DNA from: Begonia masoniana
Taxonomy: Eukaryota; Streptophyta; Magnoliopsida; Cucurbitales; Begoniaceae
NCBI GenBank assembly: GCA_022432975.1
Contig: CM039502.1
Coordinates: 14,477,143-14,541,142 of the forward strand
Direction of reading: 5' to 3'
DNA length: 64,000 bases
Below the pieces are notes generated by a model. It was not told the origin of the DNA. It did not search any database and saw only the letters and a program-made list of their open reading frames with translations. This document shows, piece by piece, positions 23,936-36,755 of the stretch. A program made the position numbers and the translations under genes. The stretch's first letter is position 1, and every line of letters begins with the position of its first letter.

Positions 23936-24405
23936 GGCAGAATTCGACAACTCTTTAACGGAAAGACATACCAACAGAGAGCAGAAAAACAGAAAACATA
24001 ACAATTTCAGATTCTCAAACCAACTCAAAACATGGTTCTCGAGCACAACAGATGGCATACAGGTTTCAGACCTTCATTACAAATGACAGATTTCAAGAAA
24101 ATAAACTGCATGGATAGCTCTAAAATTCGAGACCATCCATGCATGAACTTAACAGAAATATTCCAAACAAATCCCAGAATACTCTAGAATACAAACTTAA
24201 CTGTCAAATACAGTGGTTTTAAACATTGACACAAAAGCTATGCATTGTTTCAGAGTTTCAGAGACAGTACAGAATTTAACATGTGATTATAGAATTTTCC
24301 AAAACAGAAGTTCTTACAACAAAAACCAGAATCTTCCAGAAAACTTAAACCTCGGGTCAGAATTTGTCTAACTGCAGCAACTACCCCGAGAGCTCGAGCC
24401 ATCAA

Positions 24406-25335
24406 CTACGTCAGATCATCAGATTGAGGCACATAGTCCTCAGATTCGGGTTCAGTACCTACATTAGAGAGTTCACCTATGAGTCTAAAACTCAGTAAGG
24501 ACATAAATCAGTATGCAGTGATGCAAAATGCTATGCATGCAGTTTTCAGAATACAGTGACAGAACAGAACTTTACATTTCAGTGGCAGAAGAATTAAGTG
24601 GGGCTTATAGGGGAACTGGTTCAGTGGGTGCACTATCAGGCACGACAGTTTTCAGATTCCCAGGGAGGGATAAAACCAGAGGGTCCTTGCCAGGGACATT
24701 ATTTTCAGATTCCCAGTGAGGGATAAAACCAGAGGGGCCAGTCCCCGTCCCACACTTAACCTGATACATTTCAGTCGGATTTTATCTTATAAATTTCAAA
24801 CAGTGTACAGAAGTCAGTTTTGCATGGATTTTCAGTAAAACGTGTATGCATGACATTGTCAGTGCCTGAACCTATAACAACTGACATCAGAAATAACAGG
24901 GCATATTGTGAGGCAGAAAACAAACAACTCGGGACATAAGCTGAATAGACAATACAAAACACAAACTGAACAGAAGCTATAACATTTCTACCCAAAACTA
25001 CCCGACAGAACTGGGACCCTAGTACCTCTGTGATGTTGGGCCATGAGGGCCAACCTACTGTTATGAACTTACTTGTTTTCTGGAGGGTTGAAAACTTGGA
25101 TGTCTCTGGAAAGAAAACTCGGACCTGTAGCATGCATGTACAGAATTTAAACACGCTACAAATGGTAACTAAAATCATGTAGAATATGCAGCAAACACAT
25201 TTCAACTCTTTAGAAAACCCACCAACGTGTTTTCATCCAAAAACAGTGAGTTTTCACCAAATACCGAAACCCTAAACTTCGGTAAAAACTCACATTAAAC
25301 TCATCCAAATTTGTTAGCATTAAAAGATGCTCACC
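24406..25335 (-). other. Putative spliced leader in element 2 LTR
   Basis: Exon 1 ends at 25335 (gagaag/gtgag). Intron 1 ends gctacag. Exon 2 is 25124-25073 (52 nt) and its donor is gtaagttcat. A ggcc-ctcat-ggcc hairpin follows. Intron 2 (25072-24459) ends aatgtag. Exon 3 from 24458 reads GTEPESEDYVPQSDDLT to TAG at 24408-24406. The frame through exon 2 (VRVFFPETSKFSTLQKTG) is open. In the right LTR the exon-2 acceptor reads gctacctg and has lost its AG. Splicing is inferred from sequence only. Confidence 0.5.
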
Positions 25336-25714
25336 TTCTCAGAAGAAGACGGGAAAATACAGGAGAAACAAAGCGTGGAAGTTTTGTTTCAATCATTTGG
25401 AAGAGAGAAAGCCGAGAGGGATGGGAGGAAGTAGAGAAGTGAATGAAAATTCACGTAGGAGGATGAACTTAGCTTCCTTAACAAGTTGCCACTTGGCAAT
25501 CATCCATTGACTTACTCCCACCAACCTTAATCTCTCCCCAATTTGCCCTTCCATGCATTTCAAACTTAGTGATTTGGTTTTAGTTACACATTAGTTTAGT
25601 TCTCCACTAATTATTCCAACAATTCAACCAAAACATTCCTTTGTATTAATATAATATTAATCCCGTTTAAATGATCCGGGAAAACTATTACATGGCAAAA
25701 TGCCGGGTGTTACA

Positions 25715-25731
25715 TTCCACCCACCTTAACA
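25715..25731 (-). other. Polypurine tract of element 2
   Basis: The minus strand reads ttaaggtgggtggaa immediately before the 3' LTR. The same tract precedes the other Gypsy LTRs in this window. Confidence 0.85.
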
Positions 25732-25754
25732 GAAATTTTGTCCTCAAAATTTGC

Positions 25755-28700
25755 CTAAGCAAAGAGGTCCGGATATTGGGCTCTAACATCGGCTTGTCTT
25801 TCCCATGTGGCTTCCTCCACATTGTGATTACGCCATAAAAATTTCACCAATGGGACCACTCGATTACGCAACACCTTGAGCGACATATCCAATATCTGTA
25901 TAGGCCTTTCCTCATAGGTCAGCGTCGGCATGATATCAAAGTCCACATGTTCTACTATCTGGGTTGGATCTCGCACACACTTTCTCAGCATCGAAACATG
26001 GAAGACATTGTGAACTCCATCCATTGACGCTGGCAACTGTAGTCTGTAAGCCATATTCCCAATCCTCTTCAAGATGGGAAAAGGCCCAATAAACCTTGGG
26101 CTTAGCTTCCCTTTCTTGCCAAACCTCATCACGCCTTTGAAAGGTGACACCTTTAAAAATACTTCATCACCTTCGGCAAACTCCAAGTCCCTTCTTCTAT
26201 GGTCCGCATAACTCTTTTGTTGATCCTGAGCAGCCTTTATTCGTTGTTTGATAGCAGCTATCACTTCAGACATCTGCTGTAATATCTCAGGACCAATAAG
26301 CTTGGTTTCTCCGACCTCATCCCAACATAACGGGGATCTACACTTCCTTCCATAAAGTGCTTCATATGGAGCCATGCCGATTGTAGCCTGGTAGCTATTG
26401 TTGTAAGCAAACTCTACAAGCGGTAGATATCTGCTCCAAGGAGCATGAAGTTCCAGCACACACGCTCTTAACATATCTTCCAATGTCTGAATCGTTCTCT
26501 CAGATTGTCCATCCGTCTGTGGATGAAATGTCGTGCTGAAGTCCAATCTAGTGCCCAAGGAGCTTTGCAAACTTTTCCAAAACCTCGATATGAATCTAGG
26601 ATCCCGGTCTGAAACAATCGACACCGGTATACCATGCAGTTTGACAATCTCACTAATATATAGTTCAGCATACTGATCCATGGAGAATGTCGTCTTTACA
26701 GGTAGAAAATGGGCCGACTTCGTCAATCTGTCCACTATGACCCATATGCTATTATGGCCTTTAGCTGTCCTTGGAAGGCCAACAACAAAGTCCATCGTAA
26801 TGTTCTCCCATTTCCATTCGGGAATCGGAAGAGGCTGAAGCGTTCCAATTGGTCGTTGATGTTCAGCTTTGACCTGTTGACATATCATACAGGACTCCAC
26901 ATACTTGGCCACCTCATTCTTCATATTTGGCCACCAGAAGTGAAGCTTCAAGTCCTGATATATCTTTTATGCTTCCAGGATGCATAGAGAAAGAAGATGA
27001 ATGGGCTTCCGATAAGATGTGCTTCCGTAGTTCTTCATCTTTCAGAACATACCATCTGTTTTTGAACTTCAGAATACCATCTCCCGAATAACTGAAATTG
27101 GAAGAATCCATTGGTACCTTGCTCACCATATCAGCCATCTCCTTTGAATTGGTCTTCTGGGTTTCCTTAATGCGGTCCAGGACGGTGGGCCGTAATGTTA
27201 AGTCTGCTAGTATGGCCGATAGCCTAGAAACTATTTCCATATCGAACTTCTGTATCTCCGTCCTCAAATGCATTGGCACGGCCAACATAACTGGTTGCAT
27301 AGTAGCTAGCATCCTGCTCAGTGCATCAGCTACCACATTTGCCTTACCAGGATGGTATTTGATCTCAACATCGTAGTCTTTTACATTACAAACTCTAACC
27401 ACCGCCTCTGCCTCATATTCAACTCTTTCTGAGTAAAGAGGTACTTCAAACTCTTGTGATCGGAAAACACCTCACATGATTGTCCGTACAAATGGTGTCT
27501 CCATACCTTCAGCGCAAATACAACTGCCGCTAACTCAAGGTCGTGAGTAGGGTAGTTTTCTTCATGGCTCTTCAATTGTCGGGATGCATATGCTACCACC
27601 TTTCCCTCTTGCATTAATACACATCCCAAGCCAACCTTCGACGCATCACAGTATATGCTGAATTTGCCATCTTCAACTGGCAATACTAGTAGAGGAGCCG
27701 TGGTTAACTTTTGCTTGAGTGTCTGAAAGCTCCCTTCACATGCTTCAGACCACCTGAACTTGATGTCTTTCTTTGTTAAGCTGGTCATAGGTTTCGCTAT
27801 CACCGAAAATCCTTTGATAAACTTCCTGTAATAACCAGCTAACCCGATAAAGCTCCGTACCTCGCTTGCATTCCTTGGCCTTGGCCAGTCTCTTACAGCC
27901 TCAATCTATGCTGGGTCCACAGACACTCCTTCAGCAGACACCATGTGGCCTAGGAAGTTAATGCTGTTCAGCCAAAATTCACACTTTGATAGCTTGGCAT
28001 ATAGTTGATGCTGCTTTAGGATTGACAGTACAATAGCCAAGTGCTCCTCATGTTCGGCCTCACTTCTAGAATATACTAGGATGTCGTCGATAAATACGAT
28101 CACAAATTTATCCAGAAAGTCCCGGAATATCCTGTTCATCAAGTCCACAAATGCTGCCGGAGCATTAGTTAGTCCAAACGACATCACCAAGAATTCGTAG
28201 TGTCCGTACCGGGTCCTGAAGGCGGTCTTTGGAATATCTTCGGGTCTGACCTTCAACTGGTAATAACCGGAACGCAAGTCAATCTTTGAGAATACCCGAG
28301 CCCCTTGTAGCTGGTCAAATAAATCATCAATTCTCGGCAACGGGTACTTATTCTTGATCGTCAACTTGTTCAGCTCACGGTAGTCAATACACATCCGTAG
28401 GGACCCATCCTTCTTCTTAACGAACAAGACGGGAGCACCCCACGGAGAGAAGCTAGGGCGTACAAAACTCTTGTCCACTAACTCTTTCAGCTGAGTCTTC
28501 AATTCCTTCAGCTCGATTGGTGCCATACGGTACGGATTCTTTGATACTGGTTCCGCACCTGGGTGTACGTCAATTTCAAACTCGATTTCGCGATCAGGTG
28601 GCAACCCCGGTAAGTCATCTAAGAAAACCTCAGGAAAGTCTCGGACTACCGGAATATTTTGAAGTTCCATCTCACCTTGCCTTCGTACGTCTATTACATG

Positions 28701-30185
28701 GGCCAGAAACCCTATGCACCCTGACCTCATCAGCCGTTGAGCTTTTAAGGAAGATATAACAGGCATACGGTGTTTCTTCGGTACATCCTGGTAAGAAAAT
28801 TCTACTTCATTCGGGCGTTTAAACAACACTAGCCCGGACCTACAGTTGATGGTGGCATGATGTCTAAACAGCCAGTCCATCCCCAGAATGACATCGTACC
28901 CTTTCATACCAATAACGATGAGGTTGGCGTACAACTTCTGGTCTCCTACTGATACTACATCACCCCGTATGACCTGCTCGGAGTGCATAAACTCTCCGGA
29001 CGGTAGCATAATGCTGTAGGGCTGATCGGACAACGTACAACTAACCTTCTGTCTAACTACGAAGTCCCCCGCCAAAAATGAATGTGTGGCCCCAGTATCC
29101 CACAAGGTATAAGCAGGTACATCACACACTAAAATTGTACCTGTGATTGCTGTGTGCAGATCAGCATCATCAACATCCTCCATCATTGCAAACACTCTTG
29201 GCACGGCTTGACCTGTCCTGGTGTCGGGCATTGGGCAATCCCGAACAAAATGGCCTACTTTGCCGCATCGGAAACACTGGCCAGTAGCAAGTCTGCATTC
29301 TCCTTTGTGAGGCTTCTGGCACCGTGGGCATCCTAAAGGTTGAGGAGCCCCCATTGGTCTCTTTCCTTTGTCTTGATAGAGGATGGCTTCATTGGGCCTT
29401 TTAATGCCCCTGTTTTGTTGCTGTAGAGGTTGTAAATTCTGGCCCCTTTGCGGTTGTTGCTGTTATTGTGGAACATTTCTCATAATCCCTCTTGGTGGAT
29501 CTCTCTGTCTCTGGGACTTCATTTCTAAGGCCTCTAACTGATAAGCCTTAGCCACCACCTTCACATATGACCCTCCTGTTGTGATCCCCCGCAGAAGGTC
29601 CATCTTTAAACCTTGAATAAACTGGTGCACCTTGTTCTCATCAGTGGCCACCATGTGTGTTGCATATCTGGATAAGGACTTAAACTTCTGAACATATTCA
29701 GCCACTGACCCATACTGTCGCAGCCGAGAGAATTCAAGCAACTTTTCCTTCCTCACTCCCCGGTCAAAATACTTCTCGTAGAAGATTTTCGTGAATCCCT
29801 CCCAGCTTAAAGCCACGGTAGTGGACTGCACTGTGTCCCACCAGAATCCAACACTTTCAGTGAGATAAAACGTGGCACAAATAACTTTCTTGTTGTCTTC
29901 TACTTCCGCATAACTGAACATTTTCTCCATTGTTCGAATCTAGGTTTCAGCACGAGTCGGGTCTGTAGACAGTCCATCGAATGAAGGCGGCTGGAGTCGC
30001 CGGAACCTATCTCCACTGTTGTCACGTGGGGCATTAGCATGATTGTTGTTTCCGTGGTTATTGTTTCTATCATCTTCTCTGGCCATCATGCGTTCAACCA
30101 TGCGTGATTGTGCACCCACCAGCTCGGTTAGTCGGTCAATGGCTCGAGAGCTTTCGCTTGACTCTTCTTGATGTCCCCTCACCAT
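25755..30185 (-). pseudogene. Gypsy gag-pol of element 2 (broken)
   Basis: Gag runs from 30185 (MVRGHQEESS) with FTKIFYEKYF. A CCHC knuckle ([14 protein letters not shown]) and protease DTGATHS follow. RT has FIDDILVYS, RNase H has [10 protein letters not shown], integrase has HHCC and [18 protein letters not shown], and a VKFLWRNHNVEEATWE chromodomain-like tail ends it. Lesions, relative to sibling copies: TAG for Trp at 29942, TAA for Gln at 29465, TAG for Lys at 27908, a 5-bp insertion near 27388 and a 1-bp insertion near 26968. Gag and pol were one frame before decay. Any recent movement of this copy needed enzymes from another element. Confidence 0.93.
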
Positions 30186-30329
30186 AACTAAGAAATCCTA
30201 TAAACATAATAACCTAAGTTCAATAAACAGAACAGTTACAGTAACCTAAATACTTACAGTTGGTGGAGCGATCTCACGTGGCGGGTTGCGCAGTCAGACA
30301 TTTCACAGAATCAGTTTTAAAACCGTGTC

Positions 30330-30341
30330 TCTCTGATACCA
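30330..30341 (-). other. Primer binding site of element 2
   Basis: The minus strand reads TGGTATCAGAGA, five bases from the 5' LTR edge at 30346. It is of the tRNA-iMet type. Confidence 0.88.
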
Positions 30342-30345
30342 CAAC

Positions 30346-32820
30346 TGTGACAGCCCAAAATCGAACCCGATCGGGGTTCGGGATCGGAGCCATCACTCCG
30401 GGACAATTAACAGAAAACGGGGACTATTTTTTTTTGAACATAGACAAAAAGGGAGCAGAACATCAGAGACAATCTGAACGTTTTCGAAACCTTAAAACTT
30501 CGCAGAGAGAGAGTGTCCTCTGGAGTAGAAATTTAAAACAGGTTTCATTAATGGATAACGGAACAGAAATTAGCGTAAGGCTGGCGGAAGACTTAGTTTA
30601 AAACTAGAAGCAGTGATTGATTCAGATAAGACAAAAATGAACGGAGTTCAGCAGAAGAGGCTGGGTAAAACTGGGCGGAAGAGCTTGGGTGACGTCAGCC
30701 GGAAGATGTAGTTTTAAATTGGGCAGAAGACTTATGCTGACGTCAGCCGGAAGACAAATACACTGGGCGGATGACTTGGATGACGTCAGCCGGAAGATAG
30801 AGTTTTAAACTGGGCGGAAGACTCATGCTGACGTCAGCCGGAAGACAAATACACTGGGCGGATGACTTGGATGACGTCAGCCGGAAGACAGAGTTTTAAA
30901 CTAGGCGAAGACTTATGCTGACGTCAGCCGGAAGACAAATACACTGGGCGGATGACTTGGATGACGTCAGCCGGAAGACAGAGTTTTAAACTGGGCGGAA
31001 GATTTAGGCATATAACTGGGGCGGATGACAGAATTGACTTTGACTGGGGCGGATGACTAAGGCATATAACTGGGGCGGATGACTAAGTTTTCAAGGCAGA
31101 ATTCGACAACTCTTTAACAGAAAGACATACCAACAGAGAGCAGAAAAATAGAAAACATAACAATTTCAGATTCTCAAACCAACTCAAAACATGGTTCTCG
31201 AGCACAACAGAAGGCATACAGGTTTCAGACCTTCATTACAAATGACAGATTTCAAGAAAACAAACTGCATGGATAGCTCTAAAATTCGAGACCATCCATG
31301 CATGAACTTAACAGAAATATTCCAAACAAATCCCAGAATACTCTAGAATACAAACTTAACTGTCAAATACAGTGGTTTTAAACATTGACACAAAAGCTAT
31401 GCATTGTTTCAGAGTTTCAGAGACAGTACAGAATTTAACATGTGATTATAGAATTTTCCAAAACAGAAGTTCTTACAACAAAAACCAGAATCTTCCAAAA
31501 AACTTAAACCTCGGGTCAGAATTTGTCTAACTGCAGCAACTACCCCGAGAGCTCGAGCCATCAACTACGTCAGATCATCAGATTGAGGCACACAGTCCTC
31601 AGATTCGGGTTCAGTACCTACATCAGAGAGTTCACCTATGAGTCTAAAACTCAGTAAGGAGATAAATCAGTATGCAGTGATGCAAAATGCTATGTATGCA
31701 GTTTTCAGAATACAGTGACAGAACAGAACTTTACATTTCAGTGGTAGAAGAATTAAGTGGGGCTTATAGGGGAACTGGTTCAGTGGGTGCACTATCAGGC
31801 ACGGTAGTTTTCAGATTCCCAGGGAGGGATAAAACCAGAGGGGCCAGTCCCCGTCCCACACTTAACCTGATACATTTCAGTCGGATTTTATCTTATAAAT
31901 TTCAAACAGTGTACAGAAGTCAGTTTTGCATGAATTTTCAGTAAAACGTGTATGCATGACATTGTCAGTGCCTGAACCTATAACAACAGACATCAGAAAT
32001 AACAGGGCATATTGTGAGGCAGAAAACAAACAACTCGGGACATAAGCTGAACAGACAATACAAAACACAAAATGAACAGAAGCTATAACATTTCTACCCA
32101 AAACTACCCGACAGAACTGGGACCCTAGTACCTCTGTGATGTAGGGCCATGAGGGCCAATCTACTGTTATGAACTTACCTGTTTTCTGGAGGGTTGAAAA
32201 CTTGGATGTCTCTGGAAAGAAAACTCGGACAGGTAGCATGCATGTACAGAATTTAAACACGCTACAAATGCTAACTAAAATCATGTAGAATATGCAGCAA
32301 ACACATTTCAACTCTTTAGAAAACCCACCAACGTGTTTTCATCCAAAAACAGTGAGTTTTTACCAAATACCGAAACCCTAAACTTCGGTAAAAACTCACA
32401 TTAAATTCATCCAAATTTGTTAGCATTAAAAGATGCTCACCTTCTCAGAAGAAGACGGGAAAATACAGGAGAAACAAAGCGTGGAAGTTTTGTTTCAATC
32501 ACCTGTAAGAGAGAAAGCCGAGAGAGATGGGAGGAAGCAGAGAAGTGAATGAAAATTCACGTAGGAGGATGAACTTAGCTTCCTCAACAAGTTGCCACTT
32601 GGCAATCATCCATTGGCTTACTCCCACCAACCTTAATCTCTCCCCAATTTGCCCTTCCATGCATTTCAAACTTAGTGATTTGGTTTTAGTTACACATTAG
32701 TTTAGTTCTCCACTAATTATTCCAACAATTCAACCAAAACATTCCTTTGTATTAATATAATATTAATCCCGTTTAAATGATCCGGGAAAACTATTACATG
32801 GCAAAATGCCGGGTGTTACA
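30346..32820 (-). repeat. 5' LTR of Gypsy element 2 (2475 bp)
   Basis: It begins tgtgacagccc and ends gggtgttaca, followed by target copy taaat. It carries the same leader blocks and the tgacgtca array at 30645-31085. It lacks the ~50-bp duplication seen in the left LTR. Confidence 0.93.
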
Positions 32821-32825
32821 TAAAT

Positions 32826-33592
32826 CCCCCTAATTATTATTGTTTTTGTAAAATTCATCATTCTTCGTGTATTAAGAAAATAAATTTTTGGGTAATTATC
32901 GATTTGAATCCTGTACTATACACTTTTTTCAATTCACTCCCTGTACTAAAAAAATGGGCAAACCATGAACTCTCTTTCTTCTATTTTCTCATTTTCTCCA
33001 TGCTAATTTTGTGGGATTCCTCCTTACTGATGAGGGATATGGAGACCTTAAAAGGTTTTAATTTGCTGCAAAGGAAGTTCTTCCTTTGGAGCGCGTCCAC
33101 CTTCTTCATTAAATGAGAAGTCCCCCAGAGAAGGAATCAAACAAAAATATTTCTTTTAAAGTGGTTTTGGCTGCAAAAGCAACAAAAAATCGTACCCTTC
33201 GCTTCGAAGAGCCGCCGAGAGGCTGCAGATCATCCCAAGGATAAATCATGGTCTTAAGGGCCTTCATGTTGTCAATGTGGATGATTTCAGAGAGATTCAA
33301 AAGCATTTGAAATGATTCAACATCCCCTGTCTCATTTGAATTAGTTGTTGATAAACTCTAAATCTACTCTTACAACCATTTGATTTGATCAATTTTGAGC
33401 TCATAAATTTCAAAATTTTAAGAATGTTGCTCACCTATATGTCGATAGCAAATATCCTGCAGCTACTTGAGATGATCTCTTGTGTTTTTAAGCATGTGAG
33501 CCAGAGTAGACTGCTCCCAGGCTCTTAATTGTCCAATACACAACAATTGGGATATGATTAATGGCAGTTAACAAGGCTGGAACCTCATGCAT
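32826..33592. other. Unique-looking AT-rich spacer, no gene recognised
   Basis: It continues the sequence left of 23189 once element 2 is removed. It contains gtactaaaaa-type low-complexity words. Short frames at 32904-33116 and 33306-33109 show no recognisable family. Confidence 0.5.
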
Positions 33593-34905
33593 TGTAACAC
33601 CCTCGAAAACCCACCCGGTTTCCCGGTGCGCACATGGACTACTCTGGTCTAAACGACTCCCTTTATAGTACTATCTCATCTAGTTAAACTGATTTCCTTA
33701 ATTCACTACATACTCCTAATCCCATTTGTTAGGCATCACGGTGTCCTCCCCAAAAAAATTTGGCAGAGTGATGTCTGAAAATGGCGACCCCAAAATACTA
33801 AGTACCTGCATAACACCAATCCAGAATATACCAATCCATCTAACCAACCTACGGAATCTCCAAACAATCATCATAACAAAACAAAAATGCTATCGACTAA
33901 AATGAGGAAAGTCCACAGTATAGGGTGACATATCACCCTGAACTATGACTACATATAACTAATAATCAATGCCCCAAAACAAACAAAAGAAATCTTAATC
34001 CTTATCATCAACATGCCACGGCTCCATGGGTTGGGTCGCCCTAACACTACCATCAGTCGGGGCCCTGGTTGCACAACACCAACCACGCATCTACTCCTGA
34101 GCAGGCTCTAGATACTCACCCTCCTCCTGTATGGTACCTACCCCACAAAACACACGGTAAGCTCAAAGCTTAGTAAATAGAGTGTTGAAAGAAAATATGA
34201 AGTATGAAAATCAGTTATGCAATCCTAACACATGTACGTCTCTATACACGTTGGCATCATCTCACCGCATCGCATCTCACCGAGGTTTGGAATGTAAACG
34301 CACCTGGCAGTCAGTCCGTACACTGCACTGTTTACCGGCACGTCACCGCCGTCCCGGTTCCTCCAGGAACGGGATCCATTAGTCACACCCAAAACCCCTT
34401 GTCCCGACTCGAAATGTAACCGCCCGAGACAGCCGGACGATACACCGCACTGCCATCGGCACGTCGCCACCGCTCCAGCTCGTCTCGGAAGCGGGGCCCA
34501 CATATCACATTCCAGCCATTGTCTCGACTCGAAGTGCAACCGCTCGGGGTAGTCGGCCAATACACCGCACTACCACCAGCACGTCGCCACCACTCCAGCT
34601 CGTCCCGGAAGCGGGGCTCACAGTCACACTCAAGCCCACTGTCGCCTGTCCACACTGTACCTCACATCCACTACTCTCCCTCCCTGCTTAAAAAACATGC
34701 TCAAAACATTTTACGTAGCTTTTAAAACATGATGCATGCTGACCATAACCAACTAACTACGACTCCACATGCGCATCACACCACAAACTGTACCTACGAC
34801 CCATAACAGCACAAGACTCACAACATACATACAACTGTGATGTAGGCCCTTCTGGGCGACTCTCAAGCATTTTACAACCAGCACTACTACTTACCTGGCG
34901 TCCTA
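33593..34905 (-). repeat. Truncated Gypsy LTR, distinct family
   Basis: It starts tgtaacaccctcgaaaac with no primer site on its left, so this is the outer end of a 3' LTR in minus orientation. In that orientation it keeps exon 2's donor (ccag/gtaagt, 34895), a gccc-agaa-gggc hairpin followed by cctacatcac, and an acceptor ggggtag before exon 3 (34136). Exon 3 has an acidic frame (GTIQEEGEYLEPAQE) ending at TAG 34092-34090. It is cut at about 34905 where it joins a plus-strand pol fragment. Confidence 0.75.
34291..34650. repeat. ~120-bp tandem repeat, three copies, in the truncated LTR
   Basis: Units start near 34291, 34413 and 34533. Each contains a cgcactg..ggcacgtcgccaccg core, a cggaagcggggc/cgggaacggg block and a gtc.cgactcg end. 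Copies are diverged, so the array is old or under turnover. Confidence 0.8.
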
Positions 34906-34908
34906 CTA

Positions 34909-35549
34909 GCTACCAGGCTACGATCGACATGACTCCATATGAAGCCCTTTATGGCAGGAAATGCAGGTCTCCATTATGTTGGGATGAAGTTGGAGAATCC
35001 AGACTTGTCGGCCCCGAGTTATTGCAACAGATGTCTGAGGTGATTGCTACTATCAGACAGCGAAGCAATACTGCTCAGAGTCGACAGAAAAGTTACACAG
35101 ACAGAGACGGAGAAACTTGGAGTTAACTGAAGGCTATGAGGTATTTCTGAAGGTGTCGCCTTTCAAGGGCGTGATGAGATTTGGCAAGAAAGGGAAGCTA
35201 AGTCCAAGGTTTGTTGGGCCCTTTCCCATCTTGAAGAAAGTGGGAAGTATAGCTTACAGACTACAGTTGCTAGCGTCGATGGATGGGGTTCACAATGTCT
35301 TTCACGTTTCGATGCTGAGAAAATGTGTACGAGATCTAACTCAGATCGTGAAGCAGGTGGACTTTGATATCATGCCGATGCTGACATATGAAGAAAGGCC
35401 CATACAGATATTGGATACTTCACTCAAGGTGTTGCGCAACAAGGTAGTCCAGTTGGTGAAAGTTTTGTGGCGCAATCATAATGTGGAGGAAGCCACATGG
35501 GAAAAGACAACAAGATGTTAGAGCTCAATATCCAGAGCTATTCGCTTAA
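34909..35549 (+). pseudogene. Gypsy integrase C-terminus and chromodomain-like tail (fragment)
   Basis: It starts abruptly within the integrase (SYQA-like tagctaccaggc, then [15 protein letters not shown]). It includes the GPFPILKKVGS segment and ends VKVLWRNHNVEEATWE..ELFA. A 1-bp deletion near 35103 shifts the frame. It is nearly identical to 41889-42529, so it shared an origin with the adjacent copy. Confidence 0.9.
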
Positions 35550-35959
35550 GCAAATTGTGGGGAAAAAATTTTGTTAAGGTAGGTGGAATGTAACACCCGG
35601 CATTTTACCTATGTAATTATTCCTCGAATAATTAAGCGGAGTTACTCTGATGTTAATACAATGACTATTTTTGAATGAAATTGTCGACTTGTTCCATTGA
35701 ATGAGAGTGATTTGTAAAACAGATTCGACGAACTAAATAGTAATTTAGTTAAAAACCAATAGTTAGAAATGCATAGAGGGGTAAATTGGGAAGGAATTAA
35801 GGTAGGTGGGAGGGAGCGAATGGATGGTTGCCAAATGTCCATAACTTGCTGAGAAACCTACCTATTGTCTCATCTTCTCTTCTCTTCTACATAAACCTTC
35901 ATTTTCATCCTCCTCTCTGTTCTCTCTTTCACCTATTTCTTCTGTTTCCTTCAGCAAAG

Positions 35960-36755
35960 GTAATCATCTAACCTAGTTAACGAGTTTGGACAAGTTAAGA
36001 TGTGAGTTTTGTGGAAGTTTAGGGTTAAGGTATTTTAGAGAAAACTCACTGTTTTTGTATGAAAACACGTTGGTTTGTTTTCTAAAGGTTTGAATGGAGT
36101 TTGCTGCATATTCTACTAAGTTATTAGTTAGCATTTACAGCTTTGTTTATTTTCTTTACGTGCATGTTTTAGGTCCGTGCATAACCGAGACGTTCAAGAC
36201 TTGCAACTTTACAGCAACAAGTAAGTTCATACGTATAGGTTTGGCCCTTAAGGCACTACAATATGGAGGTACTAGGTTTTATGTTGTCACGATTTCTGTT
36301 GGGTAGTTAAACCATATGTTATGTTTTAGGTTAAGTGTGCTCTGTTTTATATCCTGCTTATTATTCTGTCGCCTGTCTATGAATGTTCATGCATACACGT
36401 TTTTCTCTGAAAGTTATGTAAATATTTTTTGCACACGGTTTGAAGTTAAGTAAGATAAAGCCTGTAATGAAATGTATAGTTAAGTGTGGATGAGGAATGA
36501 CATCATGTCATGTACTCCTATTATGTCCTGTTGTGGCATGTGCTCCTGTTGCGCCAGCTCTTCTTCCCACTTATACCTTCCTGCCTAGTGAAATGTAATG
36601 TAATGTTCATGTATTTGAAAATGTTCATGCATAGCACGTGCATCACTTTGCATTGTATATTCTTACTGAGCTCTAGGCTTATAGTTGAACTCCCTGTTGT
36701 AGGTATGGATCCTCCAGAAGAGGACAATGTGCCTCAAGATGATGAGTTGATGTAG
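35960..36755 (+). other. Putative spliced leader in element 3 LTR a
   Basis: Exon 1 ends at 35959 (gcaaag/gtaatc). Intron 1 is 213 bp, ending tgttttag. Exon 2 is 36173-36220 (48 nt), followed by gtaagttcat and a gccctta/aaggc hairpin with cactaca. Intron 2 is 36221-36702, with tactgagctc and an ending cctgttgtag. Exon 3 starts at 36703, opens with its own ATG (36705) and encodes MDPPEEDNVPQDDELM, ending at TAG 36753-36755. The exon 2-3 frame is open. Copy b has the same sites at 42974, 43189-43236, 43729 and TAG 43769-43771. Confidence 0.5.

Larger units (their letters stand above)
23194..25714 (-). repeat. 3' LTR of Gypsy element 2 (2521 bp)
   Basis: It begins tgtgacagccc and ends gggtgttaca. 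In element orientation: CT-rich leader, leader exons (exon 1 end 25335; exon 2 25124-25073; exon 3 from 24458), hairpin tgcatggat/atccatgca at about 24110-24145, then a tandem array at 23495-23935. Confidence 0.93.
23194..32820 (-). mobile_element. Gypsy chromovirus-like element 2, complete but coding-dead
   Basis: LTRs are 23194-25714 and 30346-32820, with TSD taaat perfect at 23189-23193 and 32821-32825. The primer site, gag-pol in one original frame and purine tract are all present. The LTRs look very similar, apart from a ~50-bp duplication in the left one (about 24665-24735) and array differences. Coding has three stops and two frameshifts. It is related to the elements at 34909-45023 and 58984-64000. 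Confidence 0.94.
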
